64,000 nucleotides of DNA from Azospirillum soli. Its GTDB lineage: Bacteria > Pseudomonadota > Alphaproteobacteria > Azospirillales > Azospirillaceae. Shown here piece by piece: positions 9,936 through 17,734 of this stretch (position 1 is the stretch's first letter; each line of letters begins with the position of its first letter). A model generated the notes under the pieces. The model was not told the origin of the DNA. It worked only from the letters and a program-made list of their open reading frames with translations, and searched no databases. The translations under genes were made by a program, and so were the position numbers. Location: NCBI RefSeq assembly GCF_017876165.1, contig NZ_JAGINQ010000007.1, positions 62,001 to 126,000 on the forward strand, given 5' to 3'.

Positions 9936-10346
9936 ATGACGACCGACATCCGCGTGCGCTTCCTGCACCCGTCGGGGGCGATCGGCCCCGGCAAGATCTC
10001 GCTGCTGGAGGAGATCGACCGCACCGGTTCCATCTCCGCGGCGGCTCGGGCGCTCGGCATGTCGTTCCGGCGCGCGTGGTTCCTGGTGGAAACCATGAAC
10101 ACCGCCTTCCGCGACCCCGTCGTGCGCACCAACGTCGGCGGACGCGAGGGCGGCGGCACCGGCCTGACCCCCTTTGGACAGGAGGTGATATCCCGCTACC
10201 GCCTGATGGAGGAGGAGGCGCGCCGGGCCGCATCCCCGCATCTGGAATGGCTGGACGACGCCCTGCGCCCGCAGGAGGACGCCGTCACCGGGGCTGATTC
10301 CCAATCAGTTCCAAAGTCCAATTTTCCGGACCAGGGCAATCCGTAG
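9936..10346 (+). CDS. ModE N-terminal-like winged-helix regulator
   Basis: A 136-residue protein with a LysR/ModE-type winged helix (residues about 15-90: ISLLEEIDRTGSISAAARAL, then MSFRRAWFLVETMN). This is the DNA-binding part of ModE, the molybdate- and tungstate-responsive repressor. The C-terminal TOBE (oxyanion-binding) domains are absent, so direct sensing of the metal is not supported. The start ATG was chosen because upstream in-frame codons have no homology. It stands 56 bases ahead of a cytochrome c gene and upstream of a tungsten-type aldehyde oxidoreductase operon, and faces the aldehyde dehydrogenase, so it is a good candidate regulator for either. Confidence 0.78.
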   Translation: MTTDIRVRFLHPSGAIGPGKISLLEEIDRTGSISAAARALGMSFRRAWFLVETMNTAFRDPVVRTNVGGREGGGTGLTPFGQEVISRYRLMEEEARRAASPHLEWLDDALRPQEDAVTGADSQSVPKSNFPDQGNP

Positions 10347-10402
10347 ATTTGGCCTCCGACGCCGCCCACCCCGCGCGGCGGATTGAGGGAGGTCTCAAAA
10401 CC

Positions 10403-10801
10403 ATGCGCACCGCGACCCGTCTGCTGACCGGTTCCACACTTGCCCTCGCGCTGCTGGCGCTCACCCCCGCCGCCGCCTCCTCCGCTCGGGCCGAAGGCGA
10501 CCCGGCCAACGGCGAGAAGCTGTTCCGCCAGTGCAAGTCCTGCCACACGGTCGAGGCCGGCAAGAACCGCGTCGGCCCCACCCTGCACGGCGTCTTCGGC
10601 CGCAAGGCGGGCGCGGTGGACGACTTCAAGGGCTATTCGGAAGGCCTGAAGGCGTCAGGCATCGTGTGGGACGCCAAGACGCTCGATCCCTACCTGAACA
10701 ACCCGAAGGCGGTCATCCCCGACAGCCGCATGGCCTTCGCCGGCGTGGCGAAGCCGGAAGACCGCGCGGACATCATCGCGTATCTGCAGAACGCAAAGTG
10801 A
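10403..10801 (+). CDS. Class I cytochrome c
   Basis: A 132-residue exported c-type cytochrome. A signal peptide covers about residues 1-33 (hydrophobic LLTGSTLALALLALTPAAA, cleavage near ARA-EG). The heme site is CKSCH (about 45-49), with VGPTLHGVFGRKAG following and the axial Met in SRMAF. This is the mitochondrial-like c2 layout. A GAGGGAGGT ribosome binding site precedes the chosen ATG. It is likely a periplasmic electron carrier and may serve the alcohol dehydrogenase system. The downstream aldehyde oxidoreductase operon is separated by 213 bases and is cytoplasmic, so a direct link to it is doubtful. Confidence 0.9.
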   Translation: MRTATRLLTGSTLALALLALTPAAASSARAEGDPANGEKLFRQCKSCHTVEAGKNRVGPTLHGVFGRKAGAVDDFKGYSEGLKASGIVWDAKTLDPYLNNPKAVIPDSRMAFAGVAKPEDRADIIAYLQNAK

Positions 10802-11014
10802 GACACAGTCCCTTCTCCCCAGAGGGGAAAAGGAATTCAGGGCCCTATCTCCGCCTAAAGTCTAAGCCCCTGCGGCACCGCCGACCTTGCCCCGCTTCGG
10901 CTGCAAGAATAGGCTCGAAAACGAAAAAATGAAAAAGGACGGCCGCCCATTCTTGGAGTGTGCCGTCCGCCAAATCCTCGGTCCCAGAGAACACCGCGCT
11001 TAGGGAGTGCGACG

Positions 11015-11491
11015 ATGCAGCGCTCGCTCAACATCGACCCCGGCAAATGCACCGGGTGTCGGCAATGCGAAATGGCCTGTTCCTACGAGAAGGAAGGCGC
11101 CTTCAACCCCTCCAAGTCTCGCATCAAGGTCTTCACCTTCGATGCCGAGGCGCGTTTCGTGCCCTACACCTGCACCCAGTGCGCCGAAGCCTGGTGCATG
11201 CAGGCCTGTCCCGTGGATGCGATCAAGGTGAACCTCGCCACCGGCGCGAAGGAGGTCCACGCCGACCTCTGCGTCGGCTGCAAGGTCTGCACGATCGCCT
11301 GCCCGTTCGGCACCATCAACTACAACGCCTCCTCCGGCAAGGTTCAGAAATGCGACCTGTGCGAGGGCGATCCCGCCTGCGCCAAGGCGTGCCCGACGCA
11401 GGCCATCACCTACGTCGATTCGAACTGGACCGGGCTCGACAAGATGCGTGCCTGGGCGGCCAAGACCGACACCGGCTCGCACGTCAACTGA
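11015..11491 (+). CDS. aorA: Ferredoxin-like subunit of aldehyde oxidoreductase, four 4Fe-4S clusters
   Basis: A 158-residue polyferredoxin with 16 cysteines in four groups: CTGCRQCEMAC, CTQCAEAWCMQAC, CVGCKVCTIAC and CDLCEGDPACAKAC. That pattern fits the HycB/AorA-type electron-transfer subunit. Translation starts at MQRSLNID behind an AGGGAG site. The catalytic subunit gene follows after 12 bases. In the Aromatoleum aromaticum tungsten enzyme the equivalent AorA forms an electron wire between AorB and AorC; the same arrangement is inferred here. Confidence 0.9.
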   Translation: MQRSLNIDPGKCTGCRQCEMACSYEKEGAFNPSKSRIKVFTFDAEARFVPYTCTQCAEAWCMQACPVDAIKVNLATGAKEVHADLCVGCKVCTIACPFGTINYNASSGKVQKCDLCEGDPACAKACPTQAITYVDSNWTGLDKMRAWAAKTDTGSHVN

Positions 11492-11503
11492 GGGAGGCCT
11501 CCG

Positions 11504-13351
11504 ATGGGATGGGCACGTAAGATCCTGCGCGTCAACCTGACCGCGGGCACCGTCAAGTCCGAGCCGCTGAACATGGAGTGGGCCCAGAAGTACCTGGGTT
11601 CGCGCGGCCTCGGCACGAAGTACCTCGTGGAGGAGATCGATCCGAAGGTCGATCCGCTGTCGCCCGACAACAAGCTGATCTTCGCCACCGGCCCGCTGAC
11701 CGGCACCATGGCGTCCACGGGCGGGCGCTACACGGTCATCACCAAGGGCGCCTTGACCGGCGCCATCGCCTGCTCCAACTCCGGCGGCTTCTTCGGCGCC
11801 GAGCTGAAGTACGCCGGCTGGGACATGATCATCTTCGAGGGCAAGGCGCCCTCGCCGGTCTTCCTCTACGTCGAGAACGGCACCGCCCGCCTGCTGCCCG
11901 CCGACCACCTGTGGGGCAAGTCGGTCTGGGACACCGAGCACGCGATCAAGGCGCAGCTTCAGGACCCGCTGGTCCGCGTCTCCACCATCGGCGTGTCGGG
12001 TGAGAAGGGCGTCAAGTACGCCTGCATCGTCAACGACCTGCACCGCGCCGCCGGCCGCTCCGGCGTCGGCACCGTGATGGGCTCGAAGAACCTGAAGGCG
12101 GTCGCCGTGCGCGGCACGGAGGGCGTGAAGGTCCGCGACTTCAAGGAGTTCTTCGCGGCGTCGAACGCCGCCAAGGCCGTTCTTTCCGGCAACGCGGTGA
12201 CGGGCCAGGGCCTGCCGACCTACGGCACGCAGGTCCTGATGAACGTCATCAACGAGACCGGCGCGATGCCGACGCGCAATCACCGCGACATCCAGTTCGA
12301 GGGCGCGCACAAGATCTCCGCCGAAGCCATGGCCGAGAAGCGTCCGACCGACGGCAAGTCGAACCTCGTCGCCAATCAGGCCTGCTTCGGCTGCACCATC
12401 GCCTGCGGCCGCGTGTCGATGATCGACAAGAACCACTACACCGTCCAGAACCGGCCGGAGTATTGGGGCGCCTCGGGCGGCCTGGAGTACGAGGCGGCTT
12501 GGGCGCTGGGCTCCAACACCGGCGTTGACGATCTGGAAGCGCTGACCTTCGCCAACTTCATCTGCAACGAGCAGGGCATGGACCCGATCTCGTTCGGCGC
12601 CACCGTGTCGGCGGCGATGGAGCTGTTCGAGATCGGCGCCATCACCACGGAGCAGACCGGCGGCATCGAGCTGCGCTTCGGCTCGGCGGAAGCCCTGACC
12701 CAGCTCGCCGAGCTGACCGGCAAGGGCGAGGGCTTCGGTGCGGAGATCGGGTTGGGCTCCAAGCTGCTGTGCGAGAAGTACGGCCATCCGGAGTTCCACA
12801 TGGGCGTCAAGGGCCAGGAATTCCCGGCCTACGACAGCCGCGGCATCCAGGGCATGGGCCTGACCTACGCCACCTCCAACCGCGGCGCCTGCCACCTGCG
12901 CAGCTACACCGTGGCCTCGGAGATCCTGGGCATTCCGGAGAAGACCGACCCGCTGGCGACCGACGGCAAGGCCGGTCTGGTGAAGGCCTTCCAGGACGCC
13001 ACGGCGGCCTTCGACAGCGCCGGCATCTGCATCTTCACCTCCTTCGCCTGGAGCCTCCAGGACGTGGCCCCGCAGGTGGACGCGGCCATCGAGGGCGGCT
13101 GGAGCGTGGACCGTCTGGTCGAGACGGGCGAGCGCATCTGGAACCTGGAGCGCCAGTTCAACCTCGCCGCTGGCTTCACCGCCAAGGACGACACGCTGCC
13201 CAAGCGCCTGCTGTCCGAGCCGGCCAACTCCGGCCCGGCCAAGGGCCGCGTGAACGACCTGTCCAAGATGCTCCCGGAATACTACGAGATCCGGGGCTGG
13301 ACGGCGGACGGCATCCCGACCAACGAGACGCTGGCCCGGCTGGCGCTCTGA
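11504..13351 (+). CDS. aorB: Tungsten-type aldehyde:ferredoxin oxidoreductase, catalytic subunit
   Basis: A 615-residue protein of the aldehyde ferredoxin oxidoreductase family, full length for the group. The N-terminal domain (GRYTVITKGALTGAIACSNSGGFF) and the alpha-helical C-terminal domains are intact. The 4Fe-4S ligands are C294, C297 and C301 (CFGCTIAC) with the distal Cys at about C509 (AGICIF). The enzyme oxidises aldehydes to acids in the cytoplasm using a tungsto-bispterin cofactor. It lies between the polyferredoxin and the FAD/NAD subunit genes, so it is of the NAD-linked AorABC type. Metal choice (W rather than Mo) is inferred from the family. Confidence 0.93.
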   Translation: MGWARKILRVNLTAGTVKSEPLNMEWAQKYLGSRGLGTKYLVEEIDPKVDPLSPDNKLIFATGPLTGTMASTGGRYTVITKGALTGAIACSNSGGFFGAELKYAGWDMIIFEGKAPSPVFLYVENGTARLLPADHLWGKSVWDTEHAIKAQLQDPLVRVSTIGVSGEKGVKYACIVNDLHRAAGRSGVGTVMGSKNLKAVAVRGTEGVKVRDFKEFFAASNAAKAVLSGNAVTGQGLPTYGTQVLMNVINETGAMPTRNHRDIQFEGAHKISAEAMAEKRPTDGKSNLVANQACFGCTIACGRVSMIDKNHYTVQNRPEYWGASGGLEYEAAWALGSNTGVDDLEALTFANFICNEQGMDPISFGATVSAAMELFEIGAITTEQTGGIELRFGSAEALTQLAELTGKGEGFGAEIGLGSKLLCEKYGHPEFHMGVKGQEFPAYDSRGIQGMGLTYATSNRGACHLRSYTVASEILGIPEKTDPLATDGKAGLVKAFQDATAAFDSAGICIFTSFAWSLQDVAPQVDAAIEGGWSVDRLVETGERIWNLERQFNLAAGFTAKDDTLPKRLLSEPANSGPAKGRVNDLSKMLPEYYEIRGWTADGIPTNETLARLAL

Positions 13352-13394
13352 TCGGATTGGGGGCCGCGCCCACGGAAACGTGTCGCGACGGGCC

Positions 13395-13478
13395 CCCACC
13401 CTGACCCTCCCCCACCTCGCGGCGGGGGAAGGGAACACAACCTTCCCCCGTGCGCAGCATGGGGGAAGGAGGGGCCCA
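13395..13478. repeat. GC-rich palindromic repeat in the aorB-aorC gap
   Basis: The 188-base gap between the catalytic and FAD subunits carries imperfect palindromes of the CCCTCCCCC...GGGGGAAGG type (around 13398-13432) and further GGGGGAAGG-rich sequence. They resemble the hairpins near 2.2, 17.5 and 26.8 kb. The insertion separates two subunits of one enzyme and may reduce read-through; no T-tract is visible. Confidence 0.4.
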
Positions 13479-13539
13479 CGCGACAGCGTGGGAGGAAGGG
13501 GGCCCACGGCGGCCACCCTCTCAAAGGGGCAAGCACCTC

Positions 13540-14844
13540 ATGCATTACGTCGTTCTCGGGGCGGGGCCGTCGGGCGTTGTCGCGGCGGAGACCCTGCGCA
13601 AGACCGATCCCAACGGCTCCATCACGCTCATCGGCGGCGAGAACGAGCCGCCCTATTCCCGCATGGCGATCCCCTACGTCCTGACCGGCAAGGTCCAGGA
13701 GGCTGGGACCTACCTGCGCAAGGCGCCCGACCATTTCGCCGCGCGCGGAATCGAGGTGCGCACCAACGCGCGCGCCACCTCGCTGATGCCCGACAACAAG
13801 CGCATCGACTTCGCCGACGGCAGCCACCTGAAGTATGACCGGCTGCTGGTCGCCACCGGCGCGCGCCCTGTGCGTCCGCCGATTCCGGGCCTTGACCTCA
13901 AGGGCGTGCACCATTGCTGGACGCTGGAGGACGCCCGCAACATCATCAAGCTGGCCGAGCCCGGCACGCACGTCGTGCTGATGGGCGCCGGCTTCATCGG
14001 CTGCATCGTGCTCGAGGCTCTAGCCGCGCGCGGCGTCCAGCTGACGGTTGTCGAGATGGGCGACCGCATGGTCCCCCGCATGATGAACCCGACCGCCGGC
14101 ACGATGATCCGCCGCTGGTGCGAGGCTAAGGGCATCCGCGTCCTGACCGGCACCAGGATCAAGTCCCTCCAGAACGTCGCCGCCGAAAAGAGCCGTGGCA
14201 TCTTCGGCTTCCTGAAGCGCAAGGAACCGACCGTCGCCAGCGACACGCTGGACGTCGAACTGGACAGCGGCGAGATGATGGCCGCGCACCTCGTGGTCGT
14301 CTCGGCCGGCGTGAAGCCGAACGTGGACTTCCTGGAGAACAGCGGCATCAAGATCGACCGGGGCATCATGGTGGACCGCTACATGCGGACCAGCGTGAAC
14401 GACATCTACGCCGCCGGCGACGTGGCCCAGGGCTACGACTTCTCGACGAAGGCGCACGACGTGCACGCGATCCAGCCGACCGCGTCGGAGCATGGGCGCA
14501 TCGCCGCCATGAACATGGCCGGCCACAACATCCAGTACAACGGCAGCCTTCAGATGAACGTGCTGGACACGGTGGGCCTGATCTCCAGCTCCTTCGGGCT
14601 GTGGGCCGGCGTGGACGGCGGCGATTCGATCGAGGTCGTGGACAACGACAACTACAAGTACCTCAGCCTCCAGTTCGAGGACGACGTGCTGGTCGGCGGC
14701 ACGGCCATCGGCCTGACCCAGCATGTCGGCGTGCTGCGCGGCCTGATCCAGACCGGCACGAAGCTCGGCCCCTGGAAGGCGAAGCTGAAGGCGGACCCGC
14801 ACCGCCTCATGGAAGCTTACATCGCCCGCACCCATCTGACGTGA
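13540..14844 (+). CDS. aorC: FAD-dependent pyridine nucleotide-disulfide oxidoreductase, AorC-like
   Basis: A 434-residue flavoprotein. The first dinucleotide fold begins at once (HYVVLGAGPSGVVAAETL), the second NAD-binding GxGxxG is VVLMGAGFIGCIVLEAL at about 145-161, and the FAD-closing motif is IYAAGDVAQGYDF. The start ATG gives the fold its usual N-terminus; 30 upstream in-frame residues come from repeat DNA. In NAD-coupled tungsten aldehyde oxidoreductases this subunit passes electrons from AorA to NAD. It lacks an obvious CxxxxC redox disulfide near the N-terminus, so it behaves as an NADH oxidoreductase of the ferredoxin-reductase type. The gene is 188 bases from aorB. Confidence 0.88.
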   Translation: MHYVVLGAGPSGVVAAETLRKTDPNGSITLIGGENEPPYSRMAIPYVLTGKVQEAGTYLRKAPDHFAARGIEVRTNARATSLMPDNKRIDFADGSHLKYDRLLVATGARPVRPPIPGLDLKGVHHCWTLEDARNIIKLAEPGTHVVLMGAGFIGCIVLEALAARGVQLTVVEMGDRMVPRMMNPTAGTMIRRWCEAKGIRVLTGTRIKSLQNVAAEKSRGIFGFLKRKEPTVASDTLDVELDSGEMMAAHLVVVSAGVKPNVDFLENSGIKIDRGIMVDRYMRTSVNDIYAAGDVAQGYDFSTKAHDVHAIQPTASEHGRIAAMNMAGHNIQYNGSLQMNVLDTVGLISSSFGLWAGVDGGDSIEVVDNDNYKYLSLQFEDDVLVGGTAIGLTQHVGVLRGLIQTGTKLGPWKAKLKADPHRLMEAYIARTHLT

Positions 14845-14899
14845 GCCCATGAGAATGGGGGCTGGCGACCGCCGGCCCCCAGGGCTTTCCGGAGGGACC

Positions 14900-15151
14900 A
14901 TGGAGATCGTCGTCAAGCTCTACGCCACGCTGGCCCAGCATCTGCCGCCGGGGGCCAGGCAGAACCAGATCAGGCTGGACCTGCCGGAGGACGCCACCCC
15001 GGCGCACGTCATCCACCGTCTGAACATGGCGCGGGAAAAGTGCCACCTCGTGCTGGTCAATGGCGTCTACATCGCGCCGAGCCAGCTCGACCACCACGCG
15101 CTGAAGCCGGGCGACGCCGTCGCCATGTGGCCGCCGGTGGCCGGCGGCTGA
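14900..15151 (+). CDS. MoaD/ThiS-like sulfur carrier protein
   Basis: An 83-residue ubiquitin-fold protein (KLYATLAQHLPPGARQ, VNGVYI, LKPGDAVAMWPPVAGG) ending in the diagnostic C-terminal Gly-Gly that is adenylated and thiocarboxylated. A GGAGGG site precedes the ATG. MoaD-like proteins accompany tungsten aldehyde oxidoreductases and are thought to supply sulfur for the pterin dithiolene. Its place 55 bases after aorC supports a dedicated tungstopterin role. Confidence 0.88.
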   Translation: MEIVVKLYATLAQHLPPGARQNQIRLDLPEDATPAHVIHRLNMAREKCHLVLVNGVYIAPSQLDHHALKPGDAVAMWPPVAGG

Positions 15152-15161
15152 CCAACCGGAC

Positions 15162-15437
15162 ATGACCGTCAAGGACATGGCTCTGACCAGGGCCGACCTG
15201 CTGCGCCTTCTCCCCGGCGCGGTGGGCGCCTTGCCCTGGCGGGCCGAGGCCGACACCATCCGCATCGGCGCGGAGGCCGGCGCCGATCTGCACATAGAAC
15301 CCCTGCCGCCCTGCCGCTTCGGCCCCGTGGAAATCCCGCGCCTGCGCGTGTCCTTTGCCTTCCGGGGCTGGGACGAGGCGGAGCAACGCGCCTTCCTCGC
15401 CCGCTTCGACCGTGCCTTCCAGCGCGGCGGCGGGTGA
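15162..15437 (+). CDS. Small protein of the aldehyde oxidoreductase operon
   Basis: A 91-residue protein starting 10 bases after the MoaD-like gene. I do not recognise a domain. The middle (DLHIEPLPPCRFGPVEIPRLRVSFAF) looks beta-rich and the C-terminus (WDEAEQRAFLARFDRAF) helical; there is no signal peptide. Its position as the last gene suggests a cofactor-insertion or assembly role, possibly equivalent to aorE of Aromatoleum, but this is a guess from position. A second in-frame ATG six codons inside the chosen start has a better AAGGA site. Confidence 0.6.
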   Translation: MTVKDMALTRADLLRLLPGAVGALPWRAEADTIRIGAEAGADLHIEPLPPCRFGPVEIPRLRVSFAFRGWDEAEQRAFLARFDRAFQRGGG

Positions 15438-15499
15438 GCGCCGGGAACCGCCCGGCCCCGCTCCTGTTGCCAAGGACCCAATGAATTGAGGTGTCCGCC

Positions 15500-15694
15500 A
15501 TGGATCAGGAGAAGCAACAGCAGAACCCGGCCCCCATCCGCAAGACCGACGTGGCCCCGCTGTGCGACGAGGCGAGCGGCGGCGGCGGGTCGGCGCCCGA
15601 CACGCGCGACCGGGGCATGCCCGGCGGCTCGCCGGCCGATGAGCGCGACTGCGATCCCATCGCGCGGCCTACCACAGACGAGACCAAGCCGTAG
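15500..15694 (+). CDS. Small hydrophilic protein, 64 residues
   Basis: A short open frame starting MDQEKQQQNPAP behind a GAGGTG ribosome binding site; three more codons are possible upstream. It is rich in Asp, Gln, Gly and Pro and looks disordered (GGGGSAPDTRDRGMPGGSP). There is no recognisable domain. The good ribosome site and absence of a competing frame make a real gene plausible; the function is unknown. Confidence 0.45.
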   Translation: MDQEKQQQNPAPIRKTDVAPLCDEASGGGGSAPDTRDRGMPGGSPADERDCDPIARPTTDETKP

Positions 15695-15789
15695 CCTTTC
15701 CGGGGCCGCCCCGATTTGGTCGTAGCCGCACCACCGCGAGGCCGCTAAAACAGTGGCTCTCCCGGCATCAACCACGGGCTGCGACCGGC

Positions 15790-16368
15790 ATGCTGAAGCG
15801 CCTTTACGACTGGACCATGGCCAAGGCGGCCTCGAAGAACGCCACCACGTGGCTGGCGGGCGTCTCCTTCGCGGAAAGCTCGTTCTTTCCGATCCCGCCG
15901 GACCTTCTGATGGTCCCGATGGTGCTCGCCAACCGTCAGGCGGCGTGGCGCATCGCGACGATCTGCACCATCGCGTCGGTGGTGGGCGGCATCGCCGGCT
16001 ACATGATCGGCTATTTCCTGTACGAGGCCATCGGCAAGGCGGTCATCGACTTCTATCACCTGAACACCCAGTTCGAGGTGCTGCGCCAGACCTTCGTCGA
16101 CTACGGCGCGGAGATCCTCATCATCAAGGGCATGACGCCGATCCCCTACAAGCTGCTGACCATCACGGCCGGCGTGGCGAAACTGGACCTGTGGGTGTTC
16201 ATCGGCGCGTCGGTGATCTCGCGCTCCATGCGCTTCTACTTGGTGGCGGCGCTGCTCTACTGGTTCGGCGAGCCGATCCGCAAGTTCATCGAGGAGCGCC
16301 TGACGCTCGTCACCACCGCCTTCGCCGTCGCGCTGATCGGCGGCTTCCTGGCGATTAAGCTGATCTGA
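15790..16368 (+). CDS. YqaA/DedA-family membrane protein
   Basis: A 192-residue inner-membrane protein of the SNARE-associated (DedA/YqaA) family. The signature FAESSFFPIPPDLLMVP at about 26-42 is the re-entrant loop motif, and KGMTPIPYKLLTITAGV at about 116-132 is the second conserved loop. Four or five hydrophobic segments follow the usual plan. DedA relatives act as lipid or proton-coupled transporters; the substrate of the YqaA subgroup is not settled. It stands alone, 95 bases after the small protein gene. Confidence 0.88.
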   Translation: MLKRLYDWTMAKAASKNATTWLAGVSFAESSFFPIPPDLLMVPMVLANRQAAWRIATICTIASVVGGIAGYMIGYFLYEAIGKAVIDFYHLNTQFEVLRQTFVDYGAEILIIKGMTPIPYKLLTITAGVAKLDLWVFIGASVISRSMRFYLVAALLYWFGEPIRKFIEERLTLVTTAFAVALIGGFLAIKLI

Positions 16369-16462
16369 CATCACGCTGATCCGACATCACGCCGATCGGA
16401 ACGGGACACCCCGCCTCCCCTCCTGTTGACGCTGCGAATGAAGCGTCAGCGGGAGAGGGACG

Positions 16463-17506
16463 ATGGACAGTCTGCACGGGGCCTCGGTGGTCATCACCGG
16501 CGCGTCCAGCGGGATCGGCCGGGCGACGGCCCAGGCCTTCGCGCGCCAGGGGGCGCGTCTGGTTCTGGCGGCTCGGCGCGAAGCGCTGCTGGAGGAGGTG
16601 GCCGGGGAATGCCACGAACTCGGCGCCGAGGCCGTCGTGGTGCCGACCGACGTGACCGACGCCGACGCGGTGAAACGGCTGGCCGACCGGGCGGTGAAGA
16701 CCTTCGGCGGCATCGACGTGTGGGTCAGCAACGCCGGCGTCGGCGCCATCGGCCGTTTCGAGGAAACCCCCATCGAGGCGCACCGCCGGGTCATCGAGAC
16801 CAACCTGTTCGGCCCGCTCTACGGCGCCCACGCGGCCATCCCGGTTTTCCGCCGCCAGGGACGCGGCATCCTCATCAACACCGTGTCGGTCGGCGCCTGG
16901 GCACCCGCCCCCTATGCCGCCGCCTACGCCGCCAGCAAGTTCGGGCACGAGGGGCTGCTGGAAAGCCTGCGGGCGGAACTGGTGGACCAGCCGGGCATCC
17001 ATGTCTGCGGCGTCTATCCCTCCTTCACCGACACGCCGGGCATGACGCACGGGGCCAACTATACCGGCCACGCGCTGGAACCGGAAAACCCCCTCTACGA
17101 CGACCCGGAGGATGTGGCCGAGACCATCGTCTCCGTGGCGTTGCGCCCGCGCGCGCAGGCGATGGTCGGGGCGCTGACTCCGCTGACCCGTCTCGGCCAC
17201 GCGGTGGCGCCGCGTCTGATGGAGAAGATCGCCGGCTACGGCGCGCACCGCCATTTCAGCCGCACACCGCCGGCCCCGGTCACCGACGGCAACCTGTTCG
17301 AGCCGATGGAGCGAGGCCGGGGCGTCGAGGGCGGCTACCGCACCCCGCCGCCCGGCTGGCTGTCGCCGCTGCTGATGGGCGGGGTGGCCGCGGCGGCGGC
17401 GGCCGCCTACGCCGGCTACGCCCGACGCCGGAACGGGCATCATCAACACTACTCTGCCACCGCCCGAAGAGCGTCGGACCGCGACACAAAGCCCTTCTCC
17501 CCTTGA
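16463..17506 (+). CDS. SDR family NAD(P)-dependent oxidoreductase with C-terminal membrane segment
   Basis: A 347-residue classical short-chain dehydrogenase. The cofactor motif is TGASSGIG (12-19), the NAG motif is VSNAGVG, the catalytic Ser is in NTVSVGAW, and the Tyr/Lys pair is in YAASK. A C-terminal extension of about 90 residues ends in a hydrophobic Ala-rich helix (LLMGGVAAAAAAAYAGYA) that may anchor it to the membrane. The last residues KPFSP are encoded by a dispersed hairpin repeat that also contains the stop codon, so the original C-terminus may have been different. The substrate is unknown. Confidence 0.9.
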   Translation: MDSLHGASVVITGASSGIGRATAQAFARQGARLVLAARREALLEEVAGECHELGAEAVVVPTDVTDADAVKRLADRAVKTFGGIDVWVSNAGVGAIGRFEETPIEAHRRVIETNLFGPLYGAHAAIPVFRRQGRGILINTVSVGAWAPAPYAAAYAASKFGHEGLLESLRAELVDQPGIHVCGVYPSFTDTPGMTHGANYTGHALEPENPLYDDPEDVAETIVSVALRPRAQAMVGALTPLTRLGHAVAPRLMEKIAGYGAHRHFSRTPPAPVTDGNLFEPMERGRGVEGGYRTPPPGWLSPLLMGGVAAAAAAAYAGYARRRNGHHQHYSATARRASDRDTKPFSP

Positions 17507-17635
17507 GGGAGAAGGGTTGGGATGAGGGGTATGCGGCGAAGCCGCACGCACGATTCAGGCTCTTTCCCCGTCCTGCCGGACGGTATGCCCCCTCACCCCA
17601 CCCCCTCTCCCACGAGGGGAGAGGGGCTACCTGCA
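17492..17635. repeat. Dispersed hairpin repeats after the SDR gene
   Basis: A perfect 10-bp stem CCCTTCTCCC/GGGAGAAGGG (17492-17516, loop CTTGA containing the SDR stop codon) is followed by TTGGGATGAGG. A second palindrome, CCCCTCTCCC/GGGGAGAGGGG type, lies at about 17606-17632. They may double as a transcription terminator. The 228 bases between the SDR and the methyltransferase hold nothing else I can support. Confidence 0.55.
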
Positions 17636-17734
17636 ACCGGCAAGCCCTTCTCTGCAGGTGCGCGATCCCGCTTGGCCTTGCCGTCCGGCTTGGTCCAGAA
17701 TGCCGGCCCGTTCCGTCAGCCCCCGAGTCCCATC

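Noticed and set aside
10802..11014. Possible small gene between the cytochrome c and aorA
   Set aside because: Short frames are present on both strands, but none has a ribosome site or a credible product; the stretch more likely holds the aor promoter and a cytochrome terminator.
11000..13516. Minus-strand frame of 838 codons
   Set aside because: Antisense to aorA and aorB; composition is that of a shadow frame.
15162..15437. Considered as a MoaE or MoeA homologue
   Set aside because: Length and motifs do not match either family, so no functional name was given.
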